Shown here: positions 1-7,327 of the stretch, in pieces
Position numbering within the stretch: position 1 is the first letter of the stretch
Layout of the letters: the number at the start of each line of letters is the position of its first letter
Assembly: GCA_036510575.1 (NCBI GenBank)
Contig: DATCDR010000240.1
Coordinates: 1 to 31,046 of the forward strand
DNA: 31,046 bases
Source: DATCDR01 sp036510575
GTDB lineage: Bacteria > Actinomycetota > Acidimicrobiia > Acidimicrobiales > Bog-793
Reading direction: 5' to 3'
Position numbers and translations under genes: made by a program
The notes under the pieces: model-generated
Seen by the model: the letters and a program-made list of their open reading frames with translations, nothing else
What the model was told of the DNA's origin: nothing
The model's database searches: none

Positions 1-479
1 CTACCGCGGGGATATCAAGGACCACGGAACCATTGATGCCCGTCAAGGTCCCGCCGGAGCGGAGCGAGAAGCTCGCCCCTCCCGAGAAGTTGGTGGCTCC
101 GTTGTACCACATTGGGCCGAAATCACTCGTTGCTGCCCCGAGGCAGCTCGGATCGAACTCCAGCTTGTAGCTGTCGGCCGGAAGATTGGTGATGTCGTAG
201 ACCCCGCAGCGTTCGCGTTGGCGAGCGCTTCGTAGTAGCCGTTGGTACCGGCGTAAGCCTCTACGCACACGTTGGCCGAACTCGTTGCCCCCGTCGCGCT
301 ATCGGTGCCCCATATCGACCCGCCGGAACCAGAACAGCGTTGATGCCGCTCGCCACTGAATCGGGAGCGACGATTTCGATGACTCCTGAATCGCTAAGCG
401 CTCTATTCACTTCTACATCACGGTCGACAACTGATTTGACCTCTACGAGCGTCGGTATGGGAGTGTCGCCGTCTCGGAC
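1..479 (-). pseudogene. Decayed surface protein with carboxypeptidase-regulatory-like repeats (3' end beyond window)
   Basis: Three different minus-strand frames together spell parts of repeated beta-sandwich (CarboxypepD_reg/Cna-B-like) domains. About 479-325 ends in GINAVLVPAG, a typical repeat end. About 325-205 gives GGSIWGTDSATGAT and NVCVEAYAGTNGYYEA, a typical repeat start. About 205-1 gives GVYDITNLPADSYKLEFDPS and MWYNGATNFSG, running off the left edge. Frames change near 318-328 and 200-208, so no single protein can be made. There is no start codon between the TAG that ends the neighbouring oxidoreductase (480-482) and the first fragment, which continues in that gene's frame; the 5' part of the old gene seems to be lost. 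Such proteins are normally secreted. A sequencing indel could explain one frame change, but the missing 5' end favours real decay. Confidence 0.6.
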
Positions 480-1331
480 CTAGGCGCTCAGCTGACCAGC
501 GAGGGCGTCACGGGTCGCGATCACGGCGGCAGTGCCGCTTGCTACGTCACTACCTGGTGGCGGCGAGATCGAGATCGCGCTGACGCCGACCTCGGCGAGA
601 GCGTGCGCGTCAGCGAGCGCCGCGCCAAGGTCCTCGGGCCGGGCGAGGACGCGGCCGGTGACGCCGATCGGCGCGGATCGTGCGGCACCATTTGCGGCAG
701 CCTGCAGACCGTCGATCGTCTCCTTGCTCGGCGGAGCGATCGGCATCCAACCGTCGGCCAGTCGTGCCACGCGCGACATACTGGTCTGGCTCTCGCCGCA
801 GCCAATCCAGATCGGGATCGGCGAGGTCGGCAGCTGCCCTAGCCCGAGATCTTCGATGTCATGGAACTGACCGTGATAGGTGACGAACTCCTCGGTCCAA
901 AGCTGCCGCAATACGACGAGCTGCTCTTCTAGACGACGCCCTCGCGTCGAAAGCTCCTGGCCCATCGCGCGGTACTCGGGTTCGTTCCAGCTGATGCCGA
1001 CGCCGAGCTCGAATCGACCATCGCTCACCAAGCTGAGTTCCGCTGCTTGCTTGGCGACGAGCACCGTTTGGAACATCGGCAGAATCAAGATCCCGGATCG
1101 AAACCGAAGCCGCGTCGTTCTTGCCGCCAGCAGCGCGAAGAGCACGAAGAAGTCGCGAAATGGCACGGCGTAGGTCGAGGCAGGACGCTCATAGCGGCCG
1201 AGTCTGCTTGTCAGCACATGTCCGCCGTAACTCACGAAATCGATCCCTGCCTCGTCGAGCTCGCTCGCCGCGCTACGTAGCGCTCCGATGTCGGCAAGCC
1301 ACTCGCCGTTAAATGATGTGCCGTATTCCAT
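480..1331 (-). CDS. LLM-class (luciferase-like) F420/flavin-dependent oxidoreductase
   Basis: This 283-residue protein is a single TIM-barrel luciferase-like domain of the type annotated as F420-dependent oxidoreductases. Typical segments are the strand and loop RSGILILPMFQTVLVAKQAA (about 79-97), the block SDGRFELGVGISWNEPEY (103-120), and PIPIWIGCGES followed by ARLADGWMP (about 171-197), which form the cofactor pocket in this family. The ATG start at 1331 has a good ribosome site (GAGGAG a few bases upstream), so the start is well supported. Substrate cannot be read from the sequence; family members reduce or oxidise small organic molecules with F420H2 or FMNH2. It stands alone on the minus strand. 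The stop TAG directly abuts the remnant of a decayed repeat protein, suggesting a rearrangement junction at its 3' end. Confidence 0.85.
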   Translation of the reverse strand: MEYGTSFNGEWLADIGALRSAASELDEAGIDFVSYGGHVLTSRLGRYERPASTYAVPFRDFFVLFALLAARTTRLRFRSGILILPMFQTVLVAKQAAELSLVSDGRFELGVGISWNEPEYRAMGQELSTRGRRLEEQLVVLRQLWTEEFVTYHGQFHDIEDLGLGQLPTSPIPIWIGCGESQTSMSRVARLADGWMPIAPPSKETIDGLQAAANGAARSAPIGVTGRVLARPEDLGAALADAHALAEVGVSAISISPPPGSDVASGTAAVIATRDALAGQLSA

Positions 1332-1959
1332 CTCGCTCCTCGCTCAAGCGGCCTTACTCCACCGCCAGTTCATCTCTTTCGCCAAACTGACAACGTCGGT
1401 CAGCCGTCCCGAAACCGGCAGCCCGCTTCGCTACTCCCCTAACCGGGTCGACCGCTCGGATCCCCCGTCACACCAATAGACCGCGACCTAAACAGCTAGT
1501 CAAATCTTCGGGCGCGTCAAGCCCGATTTCTATCGATGCGCTGCTCGATTTTTAGCGCACGAAGCTTTCGATACGCGATCTTCTTCGCCACATTCCGGAT
1601 ACTGGCCAGGTGGGATTCGGAACGTCGATCGCTTTCTCCTCGCGCCGATGTACTCGGTCGGGCAAGCACCAGACGAACACAGCCTCCGGTATCTCGCGCA
1701 TCGGTCCGCCCATGGCGAGGCAATGCGTAACTCCCTCGGCGGTCGCTTTGGCAGGTCTCGCGGTCACTCGTATCAGGTGATCCGCACCAAATAGTCGCTA
1801 TCCCGACTGCCAGCGCATCCCCGCACCGTGCTGGCCTGGCTGTACCGGATCGCCTCGTCACCCCGCCACTCGGCTCGGAACCGACGCGCGGCGTGGTGCG
1901 CCGACGGCTGATCGGGCTCCCTCAGCAACCTCCCACCTACAGCGTCTATTCTCACCGCG
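1332..1959. other. Intergenic region, 628 bp, with possible decayed minus-strand coding sequence
   Basis: No intact gene is evident. On the minus strand two adjacent frames contain protein-like pieces: about 1765-1610 reads AEGVTHCLAMGGPMREIPEA and onward, and about 1610-1517 reads a lysine/arginine-rich tail SIRNVAKKIAYRKLRALKIE ending at a stop. Read together across a frame change they could be the end of an old gene, but I cannot name a family. The stretch 1332-1510 shows nothing recognisable. The right end carries the promoter of the secreted protein at 1960. Confidence 0.3.
1947..1952 (+). promoter_or_regulatory. -10 box (TATTCT) of a leaderless transcript
   Basis: TATTCT lies 7 nt before the GTG at 1960 and there is no ribosome binding site between them. 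This is the spacing expected if transcription starts at or next to the start codon. No clear -35 hexamer is seen. Confidence 0.55.
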
Positions 1960-2670
1960 GTGAATCGCATCCGGAGCCTCGCGCTGCTCGTCCTACCCGC
2001 TGCCCTCGCGTTGACACCGGTGCTCGCGAGCGCACAAGCGTCCGCTGCCACCTCAACGTCGTCGATCCTCACCGCCGCAAAGGCCGCACTGGCGCACCAA
2101 CACGGCGTGCATCTGGCTGTATCGGTCGTGCAAGGTTCTACGACGACGATCGAAGAGGCCGACCTTGGAACTTCAACGGGCGTCGAGTCACTCATCTCTG
2201 GCACGGCCAAGGCCACTGTCGTCGTGGCGCCTGGATTCGGCTACATGAGCGGCGACTCGTCCGGACTCACGGCGTTGATCGGCCTGACCGCGGCCGAGGC
2301 GAAGAAGCTCGGCACGAAGTGGATGTCGCTCAAGGCCGGTACTACGCCCTACTCAGACCTGAAGACCACCGCGACCCTCCCTGCGGTAGAGGGACTCCTG
2401 CCAGGGCTGAAGGGGACGACCTCTTCGACCGAGACGGTTGGAAACACCAAGCTCTACGTCCTCAAGTGGACGACGGCAGCGACCAGCTCATCGCCCAAGC
2501 TCACGAATGTGTTGTCGATCTCGATGGGCAAGACGTCGCTGCCCGTGAAAGAAGTAATGACCGACACGACTGCGTCAGAGACCACCGAGTTCTCGAAATG
2601 GGGCGAGAGGGTCCTCGTGCATGCTCCGCCTGCGGCCAAGACGGTGCCGTACTCGAGCATCGTCAGCTAG
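1960..2670 (+). CDS. Secreted or surface protein, possibly LppX/LprAFG-like fold
   Basis: A 236-residue protein starting at GTG 1960 with a clear Sec signal peptide (NRIRS, then a hydrophobic stretch of about residues 6-22, with Ala-rich cleavage sites near 24-30). There is no lipobox cysteine. The mature part is rich in Thr/Ser/Ala and alternates short beta-like stretches (VHLAVSVVQG, KATVVVAPGFGYMSG, KLYVLKWTTA, VLSISMGKTSLPVKEVMT). This resembles the half-barrel LolA/LppX-type domains of actinobacterial envelope proteins, but the link rests on pattern only. Translation probably begins on a leaderless mRNA. No operon partner: the next genes lie on the other strand. Function is unknown. Confidence 0.75.
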   Translation: MNRIRSLALLVLPAALALTPVLASAQASAATSTSSILTAAKAALAHQHGVHLAVSVVQGSTTTIEEADLGTSTGVESLISGTAKATVVVAPGFGYMSGDSSGLTALIGLTAAEAKKLGTKWMSLKAGTTPYSDLKTTATLPAVEGLLPGLKGTTSSTETVGNTKLYVLKWTTAATSSSPKLTNVLSISMGKTSLPVKEVMTDTTASETTEFSKWGERVLVHAPPAAKTVPYSSIVS

Positions 2671-2861
2671 GAAAGAATCCATCCGCGACTACAAGCGGAC
2701 CTGGACTCGTCGAATTGCACTTCGGCGAACATAGAGATGGGCGCTCAGAAACCTCTTGTCGATACCGACGCGCGTGAGGGCCGACCGTCGTGAGCTGATC
2801 CGCCGACCGAGCTTTCGCCGGCGCGATCCCGGAAACGTCCGTCGAGTGGACGTCGTCCGAC

Positions 2862-3134
2862 TCAGACCGGCTCTGGGACCGCCTCGGTCTTGGCAGCGGC
2901 TTCAAGGACCTGAGCTAGCACCTGACGAAGCTCATCCTTCGTGATCAGGTTGCGCTGCGTCGACGCTGCGAGCAGCGTCTCAAGCGGGAGGGCAACGTCC
3001 GGCCCTATCTCATGGGCGGTCGCCCAGAGCGTGAGCAGTTGGTTGACAACTCGCGAGATAGAGATCAGGCCGTCGCTTTGTGCGGCGAGGAATGACTCAA
3101 CTGCGAACTTCAGCTGTCCGTCGTTGTTGCTCAT
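2862..3134 (-). CDS. Small hypothetical protein (90 aa)
   Basis: The ATG at 3134 is preceded by an excellent ribosome site (GGGAGG, 6-nt spacer), and a TAGGAT -10 box lies about 50 bp upstream (3182-3187), so this is very likely a real gene with a short leader. The protein is soluble and apparently helical: residues 5-60 (QLKFAVESFLAAQSDG, then VVNQLLTLWATAHEIG) form amphipathic helices, followed by TKDELRQVLAQVLEAAAK. There is no cysteine, signal peptide or membrane segment. I do not recognise a family. It is separated by about 184 bp from the flavoprotein gene upstream on the same strand and has its own promoter, so it is probably transcribed alone. Confidence 0.7.
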   Translation of the reverse strand: MSNNDGQLKFAVESFLAAQSDGLISISRVVNQLLTLWATAHEIGPDVALPLETLLAASTQRNLITKDELRQVLAQVLEAAAKTEAVPEPV

Positions 3135-3181
3135 CTCTGACCTCCCATGGCTGACGACGCCGTGGCGTCACTTGGGGGATC

Positions 3182-3187
3182 ATCCTA
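3182..3187 (-). promoter_or_regulatory. -10 box (TAGGAT) for the 90-aa gene
   Basis: On the minus strand TAGGAT sits about 50 bp upstream of the ATG at 3134, which has its own ribosome site. A weak -35-like CCGACA lies about 19 bp further upstream. This would give a leader of roughly 40 nt. Confidence 0.4.
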
Positions 3188-3318
3188 AGGGCTGCGAAGC
3201 CGCGCGTGTCGGACGCGCCCGACGCGACGTCGCCGGCTGATCACTAGCGGCGTTGCCGAAGTGCGCGCCGACGTCGATCCATGCAACGGCGGCCTCGGCT
3301 CGCGAACCCCTCGTTACC

Positions 3319-4527
3319 TCAACTGGTCGGCAGAATCGACGCCACCGCGTCGGGTCCGACTCGACCCGCTATCAGCCGCCGGTAACGAATCATCCGTGCC
3401 GCAGCGTTCACGCACAGCGCGCCGACTAGCTGTTCACCTGAGGTGAAAATCGCGACGAAACGCTCCTCGTCGAGGCCACCCTCGACGACTCCTGCGAACT
3501 CACCGGCGACGCCGACATACTGGATCTTCTTCCCGTACTGGTCAGACCAGAAGTACGGGACGGCCGAGAACGGCTCCGCCGATTCTGCCCCGTGCACCAA
3601 CGTCTTCGCCGCCCAATCTGCCTGCTCGACCGCGTTCGCCCAGTGCTCGACTCGAAGCTCCCGATCAAAGAGCGGGTTGTACCAGCGGGCGACGTCACCG
3701 ACCGCAACGACGTTCTCGGTTCCAAGAGCCAGTCCTGTCGCCGCGCACACGACACCGTCGTTGATCACAAGACCTGAGCCTTCCAGCCAGTCGATGACCG
3801 GCGCGGCGCCCACCGCGACCACTAGAACGTCGCAGGGGAACTCGGTGCCGTCTGCGAGCTTGACGCCGGCGATGTTGTCTCCGTCGGCCACGACGGCCTC
3901 TACGCCGATGCCGAGACGCACGTCGACGCCGTGGGCTCGGTGCAGTCCCGCGGCCCACATGCCGAGATCGGGGCCGAGTGATCGCATCATCGGGGCGGTG
4001 AGTGCCTCGATCACGGTGACGTCGAGATCGAGGCTCCGACACGCTGCGGCCACCTCGCCACCGATCCATCCACCACCGATCACGACAACCTTTGACGCCG
4101 CTGCTAGACCATCTCGAAGGGCCAGGCTGTCAGCGAGGGTCCGCAGCATAAATACGCCCCTCAGGCTCGGATCGATGATCGACATCGTTCGGGGCGTCGC
4201 TCCAGTTGCGATGACAAGGCCATCAAAGTGCCGAGAGGCCCCGTCGGCGAGGATGATCTCGTGCCGCTCGAGGTCGAGTCGCTCGGCTCTCGTCCCGAGC
4301 TGCAGGTCGACCTCGAGATTCTCCTCCATCCGAAGCCGAGCACGCTCGGGCTCCCAGCGGCCCATCAGCACCTCTTTGGAGAGCGGCGGCCGGTCGTAGG
4401 GCGGGAAGTGCTCCTCGTCACCGACGAGCGTTACTGCACCCGAGAAGCCCTCTCGCCGGATCGCCTCTACGGCGCGCAGCCCACCGAGCGACGCGCCCAC
4501 GACCACGATCTCATTCAGCTCGGCCAT
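3319..4527 (-). CDS. NAD(P)/FAD-dependent ferredoxin reductase
   Basis: A flavoprotein of the rhodocoxin/putidaredoxin-reductase type, 402 residues. Domains in order: FAD-binding dinucleotide fold at the N terminus (VVVGASLGGLRAVEAIR, about 8-24), the family hallmark PYDRPPLSK (43-51), a central NAD-binding fold (VVVIGGGWIGGEVAAA, about 147-161), the second FAD contact VVAVGDVARW (273-282) with EHWANAVEQA (294-303), and a C-terminal reductase domain beginning VPYFWSDQYGKKIQYVG (about 323-339). Such enzymes pass electrons from NAD(P)H to a [2Fe-2S] ferredoxin that feeds a cytochrome P450 or ring-hydroxylating oxygenase; no such partner lies in this window. An upstream in-frame GTG at 4533 is less likely, because GGGAG stands 7 nt before the ATG at 4527. 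Confidence 0.92.
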   Translation of the reverse strand: MAELNEIVVVGASLGGLRAVEAIRREGFSGAVTLVGDEEHFPPYDRPPLSKEVLMGRWEPERARLRMEENLEVDLQLGTRAERLDLERHEIILADGASRHFDGLVIATGATPRTMSIIDPSLRGVFMLRTLADSLALRDGLAAASKVVVIGGGWIGGEVAAACRSLDLDVTVIEALTAPMMRSLGPDLGMWAAGLHRAHGVDVRLGIGVEAVVADGDNIAGVKLADGTEFPCDVLVVAVGAAPVIDWLEGSGLVINDGVVCAATGLALGTENVVAVGDVARWYNPLFDRELRVEHWANAVEQADWAAKTLVHGAESAEPFSAVPYFWSDQYGKKIQYVGVAGEFAGVVEGGLDEERFVAIFTSGEQLVGALCVNAAARMIRYRRLIAGRVGPDAVASILPTS

Positions 4528-4585
4528 GCACACTCCCGACTCGTGAACTCACGCGGCGCCAATTCGTCCACGCCCTCCAAACATA

Positions 4586-4624
4586 GAGCGGCCCCCCGAA
4601 GCATCACGCTTTGGGGGGCCGCTC
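4586..4624 (-). terminator. Strong hairpin terminator behind the amidohydrolase gene
   Basis: The arms 4586-4602 and 4608-4624 pair over 17 bp (16 Watson-Crick plus one G-U) around a 5-nt loop; the core is GGCCCCCC/GGGGGGCC. On the minus strand the hairpin is followed by TATGTTT. It lies 42 bp after the amidohydrolase stop and 59 bp before the ferredoxin-reductase start, so it insulates the two genes. Confidence 0.8.
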
Positions 4625-4665
4625 GCAGTTCGTCTCCGGATCACCCGGAGGAGCTTGCTACCTGG

Positions 4666-5682
4666 TCAAACCTTCGCAAACTGCGGGAAGACCTTGAGGG
4701 GGTTGGTGTTGATGATGGCGACCTTGTCCTCGGCGCTCAGCCAGTCGAAGCTGTCGAGCACGGGGATGATGTCGTCACCACTCTTGCCTGGGCCTTCGCC
4801 TGCCTGGCGCAGCGCTGCACCAGAGCCGGGAGCCTCGGTTCCAAAGACCATCGAGCCGACGCCGCGCTGGCGGATCGCCGCGGTGAGGAAGTCGAGGTCG
4901 TGCGCACAGGTGTCGTAGAAGAGGTTCTCCGAGAGGTCCTTCTGCGACAGGTGGCTGTCGGACTTGATGAAGCGGTTAAGCGCTCCACCGCAGTGGCAGA
5001 CAACGACCTTCAGCGCAGGGTAGCGCTCAAAGACGTCACTGTTGCTCAGCAGCTGCTGAGCAAGGAACTGCTCCATCACGAAGCCGAGCTGGTAGTTCTG
5101 CGGGACGAGGTAGTGCCGCGGGTCCTGGGTGTTGGTGCCGTGCACGATGATGTTCACACCGAGCTCGATCGCCTTCTCCCACAGCGGGAACCAGTAGGGC
5201 TCGTTCAGGCCGGGCGTCTCGCGAAGCCCCTTGGGGTCGGGTCCGACGTAGGCGGCTACGAAGCCGTGGTCCTTCACTGCACTCTCCAAGGTGGCGAGCA
5301 TGTGCGTCGCGTCGGGAGCGTCCTGGTCCTGGGGCAGCTGGGCAGCGCCGAGGAAACGGTCAGGGTGGAAGGTGACCTGCTGCGCGATCGAGGCGTTCAC
5401 GTGCTCGGTCCAAAGCTCCATCTGGAACTTCGAGAACACCTGGCCGAGCATCAAGAACGGGCGGGGTCCGATGATCTGGACGTCAATGTTGCGCTCGTCC
5501 ATGTAGGCGACGTGGCGTGCCGCGGCGGCGCGGAACTCCTCCTCGGAGAGTCCGCCACGCCCACTGATGATCGGGCTGCGCGTGATCGAGTTCGATGCGA
5601 GCAGCATGGTGGCGTAGACGTTTGACGCCTGTGGCACGCTCACGTGCCCGTGGACGTCTAGAACCTTCGTTCCGTTATACAA
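4666..5682 (-). CDS. Amidohydrolase_2 family metal-dependent hydrolase/decarboxylase
   Basis: A 338-residue TIM-barrel enzyme of the amidohydrolase_2 group (ACMSD, gamma-resorcylate decarboxylase and 4-oxalomesaconate hydratase relatives). Metal-site residues are visible: HGH at 11-13 (strand 1), H181 (NIIVHGTN), H230 (VVVCHCGGAL) and the last strand MVFGTEAPG, where E283 stands in place of the usual Asp. These enzymes hydrolyse, hydrate or decarboxylate aromatic-derived acids, so a role in aromatic catabolism is plausible but not shown by neighbours. The start is TTG at 5682, preceded by AGGGGA with a 5-nt spacer. Codon use is strongly biased, suggesting good expression, and a strong terminator follows. 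Confidence 0.88.
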   Translation of the reverse strand: MYNGTKVLDVHGHVSVPQASNVYATMLLASNSITRSPIISGRGGLSEEEFRAAAARHVAYMDERNIDVQIIGPRPFLMLGQVFSKFQMELWTEHVNASIAQQVTFHPDRFLGAAQLPQDQDAPDATHMLATLESAVKDHGFVAAYVGPDPKGLRETPGLNEPYWFPLWEKAIELGVNIIVHGTNTQDPRHYLVPQNYQLGFVMEQFLAQQLLSNSDVFERYPALKVVVCHCGGALNRFIKSDSHLSQKDLSENLFYDTCAHDLDFLTAAIRQRGVGSMVFGTEAPGSGAALRQAGEGPGKSGDDIIPVLDSFDWLSAEDKVAIINTNPLKVFPQFAKV

Positions 5683-5694
5683 GTCATTCCCCTT

Positions 5695-5820
5695 TTATTG
5701 ATCTACGTAGGACCATTCAGCACATCGAGAACTGCGGCTCTCGCCCGAGAAAGTCCGAATAATCGGCACGGGATCGAGGGAACCTCGTCGCACGAGGTTA
5801 CGGATCAGCGGACCCAACAT
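5695..5820 (-). other. Short ORF or gene remnant (41 codons) upstream of the amidohydrolase
   Basis: On the minus strand a frame open from 5874 reads GGRTFNTRFDGPKWMLGPLI and onward, with an ATG at 5820, and stops at 5695, only 12 nt before the TTG start of the amidohydrolase. The first part (FNTRFDGPKWMLGPLIRNLVRRG) looks like real protein; the last part does not. There is no ribosome site. It could be the tail of a lost gene that once preceded the amidohydrolase, or chance. The rest of 5683-5983 holds nothing I can name. Confidence 0.2.
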
Positions 5821-5983
5821 CCACTTGGGGCCATCGAAGCGCGTGTTGAACGTCCTCCCTCCGAAGCGACAGCCTCATGGGCAGATCGCCCCAAAGTGAT
5901 GTCGTGAGCAAAACGTACCTAGCACTGATCATCTGCGCAACCGCCTCCGCCGAGGCAACGCTGACCTGCATCTTTAGGTCGGG

Positions 5984-7204
5984 CTAACTCGCTGCTTCTC
6001 GTACCGGCTCGGCGTCGGGCACGGCTTGCATCGCAACGGCGCTCGGAGTTTCGTCGAGCGCGCCGAGAAATCCGTCGTGATTTCGGAGGAACTCAGAAAG
6101 TGAGTCACCGCCGAACTTTCGTAGCGCTTCATCGGCGAGCACGATCGCCACCATGGTCTCGGCGACGACGCCCATCGCCGGTACCGCGGTCGCGTCGGTG
6201 CGCTCGCGAAACGACACCGTCTCTTCTTTCGTGACCACGTCGACGGTGTGCATCACCGGACGAGACAGCGTCGCGAGCGGCTTCATCGCTGCTCGCGCAA
6301 CGATCAGCCCCCCATGGGAGATCCCGCCCTCGACTCCGCCCGCGCGAGAGGTCTCGCGCACATAGGCGTGGGCGTCTTCGTCCCAGTAGATGGCGTCGTG
6401 CGCCACCGAGCCTCGCTGGCTTGCGACCGCAAATCCGTCGCCGATCTCGACGCCTTTGATCGCATGAATGCTCATGAGCGCCTGGGCCAAGAGCCCGTCG
6501 AGCTTTCGATCCCAGTGCACGTGGGATCCGAGCCCAACCGGAACGTTGAACGCCAGCACCTCCGCGATGCCGCCTAGTGAGTCGCCCTCTTTCATCGCCG
6601 CTTTGATCTCGGCCACCATCGCGTCCGCGGCCAGCGGATCAAAGCAGCGCACCTCGGAGGCGTCAATCGCTGCCAGATCGTCGGGGCCCGGGCGGGTCCC
6701 GGGCGCAACCGAGGCCTCTCCGATACGCACCACGTGGCTAAGAATGCTGACGCCGATGTAGGAGAGCAGCTTTTTCGCGAACGTGCCGACGACGACGCGC
6801 GCCGCGGTCTCGCGAGCAGAGGCACGCTCGAGGACGTCTCGCGCATCGGCGAAGCCGAACTTCTGCATGCCGGCGAGATCTGCGTGGCCGGGACGGGGCT
6901 CGGTCAAGATCTTCGACGGCATGCCAGGCGCCGCCGACATCTCTTCGACCCACTTCGGCCACTCCGTATTACCGATCTCGATCGCCACTGGAGATCCGAG
7001 CGTGCGCCCGTGCCGGATTCCCGCGTGGATCGTGAGCTCGTCCTGTTCGAATCTCATGCGGGGCCCACGCCCGTAGCCGAGACGGCGGCGGCTGAGCTCG
7101 GCTTGGATCTCGTCCTCCACGATCGGTAGCCCTGCGGGGAGTCCTTCGATGATGATGACGAGCGAAGGGCCGTGCGATTCACCGGCCGTCAAGAAGCGGA
7201 GCAT
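5984..7204 (-). CDS. aroC: Chorismate synthase
   Basis: Chorismate synthase makes chorismate from 5-enolpyruvylshikimate-3-phosphate, the last step of the shikimate pathway, with reduced FMN as catalyst. From the ATG at 7204 the protein has 406 residues, the usual length. Signatures: MLRFLTAGESHGPSL (1-15), SRRRLGYGRGPRM (38-50), PRPGHADLAGMQKFG (103-117) and ERASARETAARV (126-137). An in-frame extension of 24 codons exists upstream, but the family start MLRFLTAGE and a -10 box 7 nt before 7204 show it is not used. The gene is divergent from pyruvate carboxylase with 123 bp between the starts. No other shikimate gene lies nearby, which is unusual since aroC often sits with aroK/aroB in actinobacteria. 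Confidence 0.96.
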   Translation of the reverse strand: MLRFLTAGESHGPSLVIIIEGLPAGLPIVEDEIQAELSRRRLGYGRGPRMRFEQDELTIHAGIRHGRTLGSPVAIEIGNTEWPKWVEEMSAAPGMPSKILTEPRPGHADLAGMQKFGFADARDVLERASARETAARVVVGTFAKKLLSYIGVSILSHVVRIGEASVAPGTRPGPDDLAAIDASEVRCFDPLAADAMVAEIKAAMKEGDSLGGIAEVLAFNVPVGLGSHVHWDRKLDGLLAQALMSIHAIKGVEIGDGFAVASQRGSVAHDAIYWDEDAHAYVRETSRAGGVEGGISHGGLIVARAAMKPLATLSRPVMHTVDVVTKEETVSFRERTDATAVPAMGVVAETMVAIVLADEALRKFGGDSLSEFLRNHDGFLGALDETPSAVAMQAVPDAEPVREAAS

Positions 7205-7211
7205 GCCCGGC

Positions 7212-7217
7212 AATCTA
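7212..7217 (-). promoter_or_regulatory. -10 box (TAGATT) of leaderless aroC
   Basis: On the minus strand TAGATT is followed by 7 nt and then the aroC ATG. There is no ribosome site, so the transcript probably begins at the start codon. This also settles the aroC start. Confidence 0.65.
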
Positions 7218-7327
7218 TCTCCGCTAGACCGCCCCGGCCACATGCCTGCCGCCATTTTGCCTGCGCAAGACCACATTTGGCGCCGGCGGTCCCGTTACGG
7301 CGAGAATATGCAGGTGAGAACCGCCCC

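Noticed and set aside
1893..2777. Long plus-strand frame of 294 codons overlapping the secreted-protein gene
   Set aside because: It is the +1 shadow of the 1960-2670 gene: Arg/His/Gly-rich composition, no ribosome site, no sense.
4228..5625. 465-codon plus-strand frame opposite the reductase and amidohydrolase genes
   Set aside because: Antisense shadow of two well-identified minus-strand genes; composition is a mirror of their codons.
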